Source: Natrarchaeobaculum aegyptiacum (GTDB taxonomy: Archaea; Halobacteriota; Halobacteria; Halobacteriales; Natrialbaceae). Taken from it: a stretch of DNA of 64,000 nucleotides. Under the pieces are notes generated by a model. The model did no database searches and was not told the DNA's origin. It was given only the letters and a program-made list of their open reading frames with translations. The stretch spans positions 2,728,001 through 2,792,000 of the forward strand of contig NZ_CP019893.1 in assembly GCF_002156705.1 (NCBI RefSeq), read 5' to 3'. Positions 1 to 8,241 of this stretch are shown here, piece by piece (positions within the stretch are counted from its first letter, which is position 1; each line of letters starts with the position of its first letter). A program made the translations under genes and the position numbers.

Positions 1-490
1 TGTAGCCCGTGATATTCTCGTGGCTGGCCAGTTCGACGGCCGTGTCCGGCTCGACGTTCTGCCCCGTCCGCGAGGGCACGTTGTAGACGATCTGTGGCAG
101 GTCGACCGCGTCCGCGATCGTCCGGAAGTGCTCGACCAGCCCGCGCTGTTCGGGCTTGTTGTAGTACGGCGAAATCAGGAGCAGGCCGTCGGCACCGGCC
201 GCTGCGGCGCGCTCTGAAAGCTCGAGCGCCTCGCGGGTGTTGTTCGAGCCGGTGCCGGCGATGACGGGGACGTCGTCGACGGCCTCGATGACGGCCTCGA
301 CGACGCGGACGTGTTCGTCGTGGGACAGCGTCGCCGATTCGCCGGTCGAGCCGACGGGGACGAGCCCGTCGACGCCGGCGGCCTCGAGGCGCTGGGCGTC
401 TTCCTGCAGGGTGTCGAAGTCGATACGGTCGTCGTCGTCGAAGGGCGTGCACATCGCAGGGAACACGCCGGTGAAGTCGATTGCTGTCAT
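1..490 (-). CDS. dapA: 4-hydroxy-tetrahydrodipicolinate synthase, N-terminal part (cut by window edge)
   Basis: DapA condenses pyruvate with aspartate semialdehyde, the first committed step of lysine/diaminopimelate synthesis in the cytoplasm. The visible 163 residues start MTAIDFTGVFPAMCTPF and carry the family's GSTGES phosphate-loop motif, SPYYNKP and YNVPSRTG, in the usual order for a TIM-barrel aldolase. The Schiff-base lysine lies beyond the left edge, so activity cannot be judged. The ATG at 490-488 gives the normal family N-terminus. Related genes lysA and a dapE-like gene lie about 15-17 kb away rather than beside it. Two inverted repeats lie 60-130 bases upstream. Confidence 0.93.
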   Translation of the reverse strand, partial: MTAIDFTGVFPAMCTPFDDDDRIDFDTLQEDAQRLEAAGVDGLVPVGSTGESATLSHDEHVRVVEAVIEAVDDVPVIAGTGSNNTREALELSERAAAAGADGLLLISPYYNKPEQRGLVEHFRTIADAVDLPQIVYNVPSRTGQNVEPDTAVELASHENITGY

Positions 491-551
491 TGGTCTGGTA
501 GCGTTGGTGTCGTGTCTGTCGTGTGTATCGTCGCTGTCGTGAGCCGTGGTG

Positions 552-587
552 TGGTGATCGGTCGATTCGACGAATCGACGATCACCA
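552..587. promoter_or_regulatory. 36-base near-perfect palindrome upstream of dapA
   Basis: The left arm at 552-569 pairs with the right arm at 571-587 around a single central base, with one unpaired G. It lies 62-97 bases upstream of the dapA ATG. Read as DNA it is a candidate regulator site; read as dapA leader RNA it would form a long hairpin. Which applies is not decided by the sequence. Confidence 0.45.
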
Positions 588-598
588 GATCTCGTCTT

Positions 599-618
599 CG
601 ATCGTCTGTCGACGATCG
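599..618. promoter_or_regulatory. Second inverted repeat upstream of dapA
   Basis: CGATCGTC at 599-606 and GACGATCG at 611-618 are exact 8-base inverted arms around TGTC. The half-site GACGATC is shared with the right arm of the larger palindrome at 552-587, so the two may be sites for one factor. This is inference from symmetry only. Confidence 0.35.
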
Positions 619-949
619 GTGTGTAGTCTTCGATCGATCGTGGTGGACCGAACCGCGCCCGGGACGGGGGTGCCACTCCCGCCGCGAGCGCTCTCACGCA
701 CGTTTACGTTTCGGAAAACGGGGAGCGACGCCGCTCACGCCGGGATCGGCGGTCGAACCGACGGTCGGTCGAGCGACGTGCATCGTTACCCGAGATACGT
801 CTCCGGGGCAACTTAGCCGTTGTGACTTCTCTCGGTCGTGTAGGCCACTGGCACGCTCGAGTCGGTCGTCCCCGACCCGTGATCGGCGTCGGCCTCCGCT
901 TCGACTGTGGTTGGCGTCGCTCTCATCCCCGAGCGTGAGCAGCGTCGGC

Positions 950-2194
950 CTACGCCTCGAGGTCCACCCGCTCTCCGAGGGCTGGCGCACTCGCGTCGAA
1001 TCCCTCGGCACGGAGTTCCTCGGCGAACGTCTCACAGCGGTCGCCGTGGACGACGAGAACCCGACTGTCCCTGTACGAATCGAGGAAGGCGAGCAGGCCC
1101 TCGCGGTCTGCGTGTGCAGAGAAGTCGTACTGTTCGACCTGCGCGCTGACGGGCATCACGCGACCGTCGATCTCTGCGCTGCCGGTCTCGAGTAAGTCCC
1201 GGCCGGGTGTGCCCTCGACCTGGTAGCCAGTCATGGCGATCTTGTTCGCCGGGTGCGAGCGAATCGCGGGCACGTAGGTCATCGCCGGCCCGCCGTGGAG
1301 CATGCCGCTCGTGGTGACGATGACGGTGTTTTGTTCGGCGATCCGCTTTCGTTGCCCATCCCGGCCGTCGACGAACCGGGCGTTGCCTTTCCCGCGGCGC
1401 AACTCGGCTGCGTCGCGCAGGAACGGCCGGTTCTGCTCCCGGAGGAACAACTCGGTGACGCGCTGGCCCATCCCGTCGACGTAGCACTCGAGGTCGTGAC
1501 GGGCACAGAGACAGAGCACCTCCTGAGTGCGGCCGATGGCGAACGCGGGGACGACGACGGTGCCGCCCTCCCAGATGGTCGTCTGGAGACTCTCGACGAA
1601 CGCCCGTTCGATCTCTGCGCGCGGAGGGCGTGTCGTGTCCGCGTACGTACTCTCGGTGATGACGACGTCGGCGTCCGGGCGCGCCGTGGTTCCGGCGACC
1701 AGCCGCTGGTCCTCGGTGTGGTAGTCGCCCGTATAGAGCAGTCGAGTATCATCGCCGGCTATCAGGACGTGGGCGCTTCCGGGGACGTGCCCCGCATCGT
1801 AGAAGGTAACCTCGAAGCCGGCGGCCTCGAACGGCTCGTCGTAGCCGTGGGTTCGGGATACTTGCGTCAACCGCGCGAGTTCGGTCTCGGTGAACGGACA
1901 GTCGTAGGTCCCGCCGTGCAGCTCGAGGGTGTCTCTGGCGAGCACCATCGCGAGGTCGTAGGTCGGTGGCGTCCAGTGGACTTCCGGACGGGCGTCACCC
2001 GAGAGCAGCGCGGGCACCGTCCCGACGTGGTCGAGGTGGCCGTGGCTCACGACGACGGCCTCGGGGTCGACGTCGCCGATCGGGAACGACGGCGGGTTCC
2101 CCGAGTCCATCCCGAAATCGATCAACAATCGATCGTCGATCAGGATCGCACTCCGACCGATCTCGCGAGCACCGCCCAGGAACTCGACCTCCAT
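950..2194 (-). CDS. Beta-CASP metallo-beta-lactamase-fold RNA/DNA hydrolase
   Basis: A 414-residue cytoplasmic protein with the metallo-beta-lactamase zinc motif SHGHLDHVG near residue 55, further ligands in GHVPGSAH and TGDYH, then a beta-CASP insert with VVPAFAIGRTQE, TTSGMLHGG and a C-terminal FSAHADREGL. This layout matches archaeal CPSF-like nucleases (the aCPSF2/RNase J-like group without KH domains), which process or degrade RNA. The substrate of this copy cannot be read from sequence. I start it at ATG 2194 (MEVEFLG); a GTG three codons upstream is the alternative. It seems to stand alone, with a membrane-protein gene 84 bases upstream on the same strand. Confidence 0.85.
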   Translation of the reverse strand: MEVEFLGGAREIGRSAILIDDRLLIDFGMDSGNPPSFPIGDVDPEAVVVSHGHLDHVGTVPALLSGDARPEVHWTPPTYDLAMVLARDTLELHGGTYDCPFTETELARLTQVSRTHGYDEPFEAAGFEVTFYDAGHVPGSAHVLIAGDDTRLLYTGDYHTEDQRLVAGTTARPDADVVITESTYADTTRPPRAEIERAFVESLQTTIWEGGTVVVPAFAIGRTQEVLCLCARHDLECYVDGMGQRVTELFLREQNRPFLRDAAELRRGKGNARFVDGRDGQRKRIAEQNTVIVTTSGMLHGGPAMTYVPAIRSHPANKIAMTGYQVEGTPGRDLLETGSAEIDGRVMPVSAQVEQYDFSAHADREGLLAFLDSYRDSRVLVVHGDRCETFAEELRAEGFDASAPALGERVDLEA

Positions 2195-2278
2195 GTCCCG
2201 CACCTCATACTCGAGCGGTTTCCCTCCGTCGATCCTGCTGGTCTCTGTCCCGACCGCGTCGCCGCCCGTCCGTCGTGG

Positions 2279-2725
2279 TCACCGATCGCGGTCGCGCTCT
2301 CGCTGTCCGTCGAGATCCTCGAGCGACCGCGCGGCGGGTTCCGGGTGGGAGTGGCCGGTCGCGTCCTCGTCCCCCGAGAGCACCCGCTCGAGTTCTCGCT
2401 CGAACTCCGCATCGGTCAGTTCGCCCTCGACGTACTGTTCCTGCAACGCAGCTTTCGGGTCGCTTTCGTCTGCAGGCTGCTCACTGCCGCCCCTCTCGTT
2501 CCGGTAGCGTTCCTGCGGTGTCCCGGAACTGCCCCGCATGACGGTGTACAGACCGATTCCAGCGAGGACGAACAGGGCGAGTATCACCAGCGTCACGAGC
2601 GCCGAGATGGCCGCACCGACGAGCCAGAGGACCAGTCCGACCACTGTCACGACGATCGAGAGGGCGACGAACGCGAGTAAAAGTGCACCGAGTCCCTTGA
2701 GCGCGAGGATCCCGAGTCGGCCCAT
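2279..2725 (-). CDS. Small membrane protein with C-terminal SHOCT-like motif
   Basis: About 148 residues. The N-terminal half holds two hydrophobic segments (roughly residues 5-35 and 38-60). The charged C-terminal half contains KAALQEQYVEGELTDAEFER, the short helical hairpin typical of SHOCT domains, often found at the ends of membrane proteins with oligomerising roles. The start at ATG 2725 (MGRLGIL) places the first hydrophobic segment at the N-terminus; an upstream GTG (2749) would add eight residues. It lies between the beta-CASP gene and another small membrane gene on the same strand. The function is unknown. Confidence 0.75.
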   Translation of the reverse strand: MGRLGILALKGLGALLLAFVALSIVVTVVGLVLWLVGAAISALVTLVILALFVLAGIGLYTVMRGSSGTPQERYRNERGGSEQPADESDPKAALQEQYVEGELTDAEFERELERVLSGDEDATGHSHPEPAARSLEDLDGQRERDRDR

Positions 2726-2806
2726 ACGATACTTTCGACCACCGGGCACAAAAACATCACGCGACTGTCACTCGAGTTGATCGGTTCGTCGTCTCGCCGC
2801 GTCCGG

Positions 2807-3142
2807 TCAGGACCCGTTCGACTGTGTGCTGGTCCCGCCGGACTCGGCTCGGCGCGTCAGTCCGATGAGGTAGACGTCGACCAGACAGACCACCAGAACC
2901 GCGAGCGGGACGGCGACGTCGACGTAGTCGACGGCCTCGAACTGCAACGCCGTCACGAAAAACGGCTCGCCGGGCTCGAGTGCACCCGGCAGCGTCCGTG
3001 CGCTCAGGAACGCCAGCGCCAGACCATAGAGCACGAACCACGCGCCGCCACGCATCCACCGGCCGAGGTAACAGTGGCCGAGGCCAGCGACGAACACCGT
3101 GAGCGGGTACGCCGGCCAGAGCGGGCGACTCGAGTCAGGCAT
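2807..3142 (-). CDS. Small integral membrane protein (TM2-like, haloarchaeal)
   Basis: 111 residues with three predicted membrane segments: YPLTVFVAGLGHCYLGRW near residue 12, WFVLYGLALAFL near 35 and a long one at about 75-95. The motif AGLGHCYLGRWMRGG recalls TM2-type and haloarchaeal zinc-ribbon membrane proteins in which a glycine-rich turn follows the first helix, but no zinc ribbon is present. Its start overlaps the end of the upstream gene (3135-4076) by 8 bases, so the two are probably co-translated. The role is unknown. Confidence 0.7.
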   Translation of the reverse strand: MPDSSRPLWPAYPLTVFVAGLGHCYLGRWMRGGAWFVLYGLALAFLSARTLPGALEPGEPFFVTALQFEAVDYVDVAVPLAVLVVCLVDVYLIGLTRRAESGGTSTQSNGS

Positions 3143-4076
3143 CGTCGTCGACGACGTCGGCGAACGGGATCCGTGTTGCCCGTTCCAGTCGGCTGAGCGG
3201 TGATCGACTCATCGGCCTGGAGTCGGTCTTCGACCGTTCGTCGGCGCGGCCGCCCGAGCGCTCGAGCGTCGTGATCGCCTCACGCGCCCGTTCGACGTGC
3301 CGCCTGACGGTCGCCGTGTGGGTATCGTCGCGCGGTTTCGAACTCGAGGACGCCTTCGCGTCCCGTTCGACCGCGGCCTCCTCGGGACGACCCGAGAGGA
3401 CGAGCGCGGCGACGTCGCCGACTGCGTCGCTGGGGGATGGATGGGCAGCGATCGCACCGAGGAGCGACCGTCCGTATCGCTCGAGGGCTTCCCGGGCGTC
3501 TTCGGTCGCGCCAGCGGCCGTCGCACCGAGTTCGCTCGCCGTCCCTGCAAGCACGGCGTCGGGCGTACGCGAGTCGGTCGCGTCATCACGTGCGTCCGCA
3601 GACTGGACGTGAAACGCGGTCGCGAGCGCCGTCGAGCCTCGGGTGAGAACCTGGTACATGGACGCAGTTCGGCGACTCGAGTCGGTCAGCCCGCCGATCT
3701 GGGTGTACGCGGCCGCGTGGAGGTAGTCACTGGCCAGCACGGCCGCGTCGCGGTCGGTCGGTCGACCGTATCGTTCGTCGGCGAGGAGGTCGGCCCTGAT
3801 CTCGACGTAGCCCTCGAAACAGCCGACGGCGGTGACGAGGTCGGTCGTCGGGTCCGCGGTCGGACTGTCGACCTCCTCGGGGTCGGGGGTGTCGGTTGCG
3901 GAGGCACAATCCCCGGCGTCCAGACTCACCTCTCGTGCGACCTGGCAGAGTACCACCGCGAGAGATCGGTCGGGTCTCGGGAGGGCGTCGGTGACGATGT
4001 CGCGGACGGCGGGTGACAGGCTGGCAACGGGGTAGTCGGCGGCAGTTCGGTCGAACGTCGGCGTAGGTTCGCTCAT
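3135..4076 (-). CDS. Degenerate polyprenyl-synthetase-like protein (haloarchaeal family, probably DUF7114)
   Basis: 313 residues, helical and acidic. The stretch DRDAAVLASDYLHAAAYTQI near residue 110 resembles the helix of trans-isoprenyl diphosphate synthases that reads LASDYLLARA, but neither aspartate-rich DDxxD motif is present, so prenyl transfer is unlikely. I recall this as a haloarchaeal family classed DUF7114. It overlaps the small membrane gene downstream by 8 bases. A serine/charge-rich linker (residues 235-260) and a basic C-terminus follow. It may be a non-catalytic partner of a lipid enzyme; that is inference. Confidence 0.65.
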   Translation of the reverse strand: MSEPTPTFDRTAADYPVASLSPAVRDIVTDALPRPDRSLAVVLCQVAREVSLDAGDCASATDTPDPEEVDSPTADPTTDLVTAVGCFEGYVEIRADLLADERYGRPTDRDAAVLASDYLHAAAYTQIGGLTDSSRRTASMYQVLTRGSTALATAFHVQSADARDDATDSRTPDAVLAGTASELGATAAGATEDAREALERYGRSLLGAIAAHPSPSDAVGDVAALVLSGRPEEAAVERDAKASSSSKPRDDTHTATVRRHVERAREAITTLERSGGRADERSKTDSRPMSRSPLSRLERATRIPFADVVDDDA

Positions 4077-4277
4077 GGCAGATTCGAGTGTGGGGACCGG
4101 GTCGTGGCGATTCGGGCGCGTCGGCCGCTGGCTCGGGCCGACGCGTCGCCGACGAGCGTCGTCGTCTGACTACTTGGTCAGGTAACCCTAAAAGGAATTT
4201 CGTTTCCGGACATTGTCACTATCTTCGTGACGAGACGGACACGAACCACCCGTCCCACGCGCCCGGGTGACAGCCAG

Positions 4278-4676
4278 TCACTGCTGATACTGTCGAATAC
4301 CGAACCGCTCGTACCCGCCGTAGGCGACCTCGAGCGAGCCGATCCACCAGTTCCAGCGGTCCGCCGGGGTGCCGTCGGGTGCGTCGGCGAGTTCCGAGAG
4401 GACGAACGCGGTCGTCAGCGGCGTCCCGGTGTCGGATTCGTACTGCCCGGAGTCGGCGAGGTCGATTGCTTGTCGAACGACAACCCGTGACTCGGCGCTC
4501 GTGCCGCCGAACTCCTGACGGAGGCGAACCTCGAGTCGCTCGGGGTCGATGAACACGAGCGACCGTAGCGCGGGAGTGTACTTGACTCTACGGTGCAAAT
4601 CACCGATCGCGGTCGGCTCGAACCAGTCGGTGGGAAACGATGTTCTTTTGAGCGGGCACCGTCTTCCGTCGGTCAT
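4278..4676 (-). CDS. Haloarchaeal hypothetical protein divergent from rps6e
   Basis: The core reads RVKYTPALRSLVFIDPERLEVRL and ends RWNWWIGSLEVAYGGYERFG, a composition typical of a small soluble globular protein. I do not recognise the family with certainty. The start is doubtful: ATG 4676 would share the bases CATG with the rps6e start on the other strand, while a TTG at 4598 would give a cleaner divergent promoter region and a protein of about 106 residues. The coordinates given are the longer option. Function unknown. Confidence 0.55.
   Translation of the reverse strand: MTDGRRCPLKRTSFPTDWFEPTAIGDLHRRVKYTPALRSLVFIDPERLEVRLRQEFGGTSAESRVVVRQAIDLADSGQYESDTGTPLTTAFVLSELADAPDGTPADRWNWWIGSLEVAYGGYERFGIRQYQQ
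4643..4650 (+). promoter_or_regulatory. TATA box of rps6e
   Basis: TTCTTTTG lies 25-32 bases upstream of the S6e ATG, the spacing expected for a leaderless haloarchaeal transcript, and supports ATG 4675 over upstream in-frame starts. Confidence 0.55.
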
Positions 4677-5085
4677 GGCAAGTTTCACTGTCGTCGTCGG
4701 CGACCCCGACTCCGGGTCGTCTTACCAGCTCGAGGCTGACGGACAGGACGCTAACCGCTTCATGGGCAAATCGATCGGCGAGGAAGTCGACGGCGCTGCC
4801 GTCGGCCTCGACGGCTACACACTCGAGATCACCGGCGGCTCCGACGACGCCGGCCGACCGCTCAACCCCGACGTCGCAGGATCGAGCCTGACGGAGGTCC
4901 TGATGGAAGGTCGCCAGGTCGGATACAAGCCCGAACGCTCCGGTGAGCGCCGCCGCATCACCGTTCGCGGCAGCGAAATCTCCGACGCCGTGGCTCAGAT
5001 CAACGCCTCGGTCGCCGACGCAGGCAGCGCGTCCATCGAGGACCTGCTGGGCGGCGGTGACGACGGCGAAGACGCAGACGAGTAA
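4675..5085 (+). CDS. rps6e: Small-subunit ribosomal protein S6e
   Basis: 136 residues starting MASFTVVVGDPDSGSSYQLE. It has the archaeal S6e core, with GKSIGEEVDG near residue 33, EITGGSDDAGRP near 54 and the basic RRRITVRG near 90, and lacks the long basic tail of the eukaryotic protein, as archaeal forms do. The C-terminus is very acidic (GGGDDGEDADE), a salt-in adaptation. It is a structural component of the 30S subunit. The start is fixed by homology and the TATA box at 4643-4650. The next gene follows after 42 bases on the same strand. Confidence 0.95.
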   Translation: MASFTVVVGDPDSGSSYQLEADGQDANRFMGKSIGEEVDGAAVGLDGYTLEITGGSDDAGRPLNPDVAGSSLTEVLMEGRQVGYKPERSGERRRITVRGSEISDAVAQINASVADAGSASIEDLLGGGDDGEDADE

Positions 5086-5127
5086 TCGACCGGTTTTCGA
5101 CTCCACCCCTTCCACGCTCCCCTGACA

Positions 5128-5565
5128 ATGGCTGACAGAGTCTCCAGTGACCATCCTTCGGTACGGACCGTCAGAGCCACGTGTGCCGGGACCGCGACCG
5201 GCGTCCGCCTCGAGTTACCGGCGGACGATCGGGACGCGTTCTCGCTCGAGGAGGTGGTTCGGGTCGTCCTCGACGGTGAGGAGCGATTCGCCCGCGTCGA
5301 GCGTGCGCTCACGGACGACCACTATCTGGTTCGCGGGGTGTTCGCCACACCCGACGGTGCGCGCGGCTCCGGCGATCCCGACCTGCTGGCCGACTGGGTC
5401 GACGACCACGACGTTCGCGTTGGCGGCTCTGTGCTCGTCGACGTCGTCGAACCGGAGTTTCTCTACGGACTCCGCGAGCCGGGAGCGACCGCCTACTACG
5501 ACGCCCACGAACCGCCGAGTTCGGGACTACAGGACATCGCACGCGGACTCGAGGACGGATCCTGA
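5128..5565 (+). CDS. Conserved haloarchaeal hypothetical protein (probably DUF7112)
   Basis: 145 residues, acidic, with no membrane segment. Phrases such as RATCAGTATGVRLELPADDRDAF, FARVERALTDDHYLVRGVFATPDGAR and VLVDVVEPEFLYGLREPGATAYYD suggest two small beta-rich units. I recall a haloarchaeal family (DUF7112) with this layout next to rps6e, but cannot check it. It lies 42 bases downstream of S6e and is likely co-transcribed, hinting at a role linked to translation or growth; the role is unknown. Confidence 0.7.
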   Translation: MADRVSSDHPSVRTVRATCAGTATGVRLELPADDRDAFSLEEVVRVVLDGEERFARVERALTDDHYLVRGVFATPDGARGSGDPDLLADWVDDHDVRVGGSVLVDVVEPEFLYGLREPGATAYYDAHEPPSSGLQDIARGLEDGS

Positions 5566-5624
5566 CCGAGAAGGTGTAAAAATCGGGAGGGACCACTGCG
5601 AATCGCACACCGCGCTCGCGTGGG

Positions 5625-6128
5625 CTACTCGTACTGTTCTAAGAACGCATAGAGGAGTAGCCCGAAGGAGAGGTGCTGCAACATCGTCGTTTCGACCGTT
5701 TCCCTGACGGCCTCGCGGTCGTCGATCGAGTACTCCTTCGTTCGAACTTTCGCGTGCATCGAGAGCACGTCCTCGTCCTCGAGGTCGTGGAGACACGGGT
5801 AGACCGTCCCCGGGCTCAGTCGTGCGTCGAAGAGCCGCTCGAGGTCCGTCAGGAGCTGATCGCCGTGGGCCTCCTCGTGCATCGCGATGAGCACGAGGAG
5901 AACCTCCTCGAGATTGCCCTTCACCAGTGCGTCCTCGAACGCCACCTGCTCGACCGGGAGTGCGTCGGTGACGAACCCGAGCAGTCGCTCGAGGTCGCGG
6001 TCGACGTCTTCGACCGATCGGTGTTGCCGACCGAGCGTGGCGTCCTGTGATTCCGACGTGTGGTCCGTCCTCACCGCCCTCGAGAGCTCCTCGAGGACGG
6101 ACTCGGGTTCGATCGTGTCATCACGCAT
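5625..6128 (-). CDS. PadR-family transcriptional regulator
   Basis: 167 residues. The C-terminal half is a PadR winged helix: EEVLLVLIAMHEEAHGDQLLTDLERLF, then LSPGTVYPCLHDLEDEDVL and a wing with KVRTKEYSIDD, followed by the usual C-terminal dimer helix. The N-terminal 65 residues are an acidic extension. PadR proteins bind short inverted repeats as dimers and often repress a neighbouring gene. The nearest divergent gene is at 6402, across a 273-base promoter region, and the two could be functionally linked. Inducer and targets are unknown. Confidence 0.85.
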   Translation of the reverse strand: MRDDTIEPESVLEELSRAVRTDHTSESQDATLGRQHRSVEDVDRDLERLLGFVTDALPVEQVAFEDALVKGNLEEVLLVLIAMHEEAHGDQLLTDLERLFDARLSPGTVYPCLHDLEDEDVLSMHAKVRTKEYSIDDREAVRETVETTMLQHLSFGLLLYAFLEQYE

Positions 6129-6401
6129 TGCCGATCACTGTTGGGGGTTCCGCGAGTGGCCCCCACCCTCCGCCGGCGCCCCGCCGACGGCTCCGTTTTC
6201 CGTGGCCCACTCACGACTACTCGAACGCTGGCGCTACCACGTAATAAACGACAGGGAGGCTACCGACTCGAAAAATAAAAAATCAACCCAGTGGGACACT
6301 CGGAATAACGGACAGGTCACGTCACGAACTGATCCGTCGCGTCGACCGCTGGTGCGAACGCGACCGACGGCCTTTTTCCACCGGGAAGGCAAGCAGATGC
6401 A

Positions 6402-6863
6402 ATGACTGCCACCAGCGAGGCGCGTGCTGAGTTTCTGGCGGGCGAGCGACCGGACGACGTCGCGCTCTTTCTCGCGTCGTCGTACGTCTCTGACGACCGG
6501 CTCGAATCGTTCGGCGACGCAGTCGATGGGGGCGTCGTGATCGTCGTCGACGGAGAGCGTGGTCGAAACGCCTTCCAGGCAGCGACTGGCGTCGACGCGA
6601 TGACGTTCGCTCAGACGGCGATGGGGACCGACGGCGAGGTAGCCGCGGATCTGGCCGGCGGGACGTGTCCAGCGGCGTCGACCGACGGCGACGACGACCA
6701 CGACGTGGCGTTCGTCTTCGCGTTCGCCGAAGCACAGAACGAGGACGTCGGCGGGATCTACGCCGAGGGTGACGTGATTCACGCGTACGCGAGATGTGAA
6801 TGCGGAACCGCTTACTCCGACCGGTGGAACGCGTCGACGGGCGACCGGCAGGACGCCGACTGA
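6402..6863 (+). CDS. Conserved haloarchaeal protein (probably DUF5807)
   Basis: 153 residues. It begins MTATSEARAEFLAGERPDDVALFL, contains a hydrophobic beta-strand core (GGVVIVVDGERGRNAFQ, DVAFVFAFAEAQNEDVGG) and ends with a CECG pair (HAYARCECGTAYSDRW) that could bind a metal with another chain. I recall this as DUF5807, a haloarchaeal family of unknown function. A TATA-like CTTTTT lies about 25 bases upstream of the ATG. The FAD oxidoreductase gene begins 52 bases downstream on the same strand. Confidence 0.72.
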   Translation: MTATSEARAEFLAGERPDDVALFLASSYVSDDRLESFGDAVDGGVVIVVDGERGRNAFQAATGVDAMTFAQTAMGTDGEVAADLAGGTCPAASTDGDDDHDVAFVFAFAEAQNEDVGGIYAEGDVIHAYARCECGTAYSDRWNASTGDRQDAD

Positions 6864-6915
6864 ACGCTCCTCCGAGTTGGCAAGTATTTTCGCAAGACCG
6901 ACCGTACCGGCCCGT

Positions 6916-8013
6916 ATGACTGATCGCTACGACGTCGTCGTCGTCGGTGTGGGGGGGATGGGAACTGCGACCGTCGCCGCACTCGCAGACAGCGGCGTCG
7001 ACGTCCTCGGACTCGAGCGACGGGACGTTCCACCGGTCACCACGGCGTCCGTAACCGGCCGGACCGCCCCGTTCGTCGCCGACGAGTCCGTTCCCGGCCC
7101 GCTGCTCGAGGCGGCGCTGACTCGTTGGGACGCACTCGAGGCCGACCACGACCGGCGATTGCTGTGGCGAACGGGAGCCGTCGCCGCCGGCCCGGACGCA
7201 GAATCAGCGATCGCGACGGACGGCGATGACAGCCACGAGGTCGATGTGGAAGAGCGCTATCCGGCCGTAGACCTCCCGGAAGCCTACGAGGCTTCTTCGG
7301 TCCCGGTCGGTGGGGTCCTCGATGCCGGAGAGTGCCTGCTGGCCAGCATTACCCGCGCGCTGGGTGCCGGCGCGACGATCCGGGCCCGCGAGCGCGTCGT
7401 CGACTGGCGATCGACCGACGACGGCGTCCGCGTCGAGACCGACCACGGCGCGTACGCAGCCGACGCGCTCGTCGTCACCGCTGGCCCGTGGACGGCCGGC
7501 CTCATCGACGATCTCGAGGACATCGTCGTGCCGGAGCGATACGTGTTCGCGCAGTTTCACCCGTCGACACCGGAGACGTTTACCCCCGACCAGTTCCCTG
7601 TATTCGACATTCGGGCGGACGACGACCAGTACGTCCTCGCGCCCGCTCATCGCGTTCCCGGCCTCGTCGTCGGAAGCCCTCGACCTGCGAATCGAACGGG
7701 GCCGCGGGCGACGGACCCGGTCGATCGCGATCCGACGCAGGCCGACGAACGCCGCCTCCGCGACGCCGTCGACCGGTACGTCCCCGACGGACTCGGCCCG
7801 ACGCTCGGCCTCGAGACCCGGCTCGCCAGCACGACTCCCGACGGCCACCCCGTCGTCGACACGCTCCCCGACCAGCCGAACGTGGCCGTCGCCGCCGGCT
7901 TCGACCGGCGAACGTTCGTCCTCGCGAGCGTCGTCGGCGACGCACTCGCCGACCTCGCGATCGACGGCGAGACCGACTACGACCTCGAGCAGTTCTCGCT
8001 CGCTCGCTTCTGA
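6916..8013 (+). CDS. FAD-dependent oxidoreductase, sarcosine/amino-acid oxidase type (DAO family)
   Basis: 365 residues. The N-terminal dinucleotide-binding motif is VVVGVGGMGTATVAAL (residues 6-21), followed by LERRD; the family's TAGPW is near residue 190 and the C-terminal FAD signature TPDGHPVVDTLPDQPNVAVAAGF lies near 310-332. This is the layout of monomeric sarcosine oxidase and N-methyl amino acid oxidases, which oxidise secondary or tertiary amines. The usual covalent-flavin cysteine in the C-terminal region is not evident here. Start ATG 6916 puts the Rossmann strand at the N-terminus; a frame-open extension upstream overlaps the preceding gene and was rejected. Substrate unknown. 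Confidence 0.85.
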   Translation: MTDRYDVVVVGVGGMGTATVAALADSGVDVLGLERRDVPPVTTASVTGRTAPFVADESVPGPLLEAALTRWDALEADHDRRLLWRTGAVAAGPDAESAIATDGDDSHEVDVEERYPAVDLPEAYEASSVPVGGVLDAGECLLASITRALGAGATIRARERVVDWRSTDDGVRVETDHGAYAADALVVTAGPWTAGLIDDLEDIVVPERYVFAQFHPSTPETFTPDQFPVFDIRADDDQYVLAPAHRVPGLVVGSPRPANRTGPRATDPVDRDPTQADERRLRDAVDRYVPDGLGPTLGLETRLASTTPDGHPVVDTLPDQPNVAVAAGFDRRTFVLASVVGDALADLAIDGETDYDLEQFSLARF

Positions 8014-8208
8014 GCTGTGTCGTGCAATCGCGTCTCCTCACCGACGTCACGATCACCGTCCGCGAGCACGTACTGGTCGCCGTTGGGACCGGAGACGTGG
8101 ACCGAACCCACGCCCATCCCGACGGTAGTGAGTGGTCTGAGGTCTGAGACGGTCGCTCGAGCGGGTACGCTCGGTCGAATTGGGTCAGTTGGTTAGCTCA
8201 ACCGAATG

Positions 8209-8217
8209 CTTTTATTG
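8209..8217 (+). promoter_or_regulatory. TATA box of the gene at 8242
   Basis: CTTTTATTG ends 25 bases upstream of ATG 8242. It therefore supports MGATKAE as the start rather than the in-frame ATG at 8206, which would precede transcription. Confidence 0.6.
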
Positions 8218-8241
8218 AATGGTCTGGTAGTGTTGGATGAA

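Larger units (their letters stand above)
491..949. other. 459-base noncoding gap upstream of dapA
   Basis: This is the gap between the dapA start and the stop codon of the beta-CASP gene. The only structure I can point to is a pair of inverted repeats at 552-618. The rest is GC-rich, has no convincing TATA box and no reading frame with recognisable protein content; the long open frames crossing it are opposite-strand or out-of-frame shadows. No tRNA cloverleaf was seen. Confidence 0.5.

Noticed and set aside
311-1195. 294-codon plus-strand frame across the dapA upstream gap
   Set aside because: It overlaps two real minus-strand genes and has arginine-rich, low-information content.
8020-8130. 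Minus-strand peptide MGVGSVHVSGPNGDQYVLAD after the FAD oxidoreductase
   Set aside because: It looks protein-like but runs antisense into the end of the oxidoreductase gene, has no promoter and no family; not enough to call.
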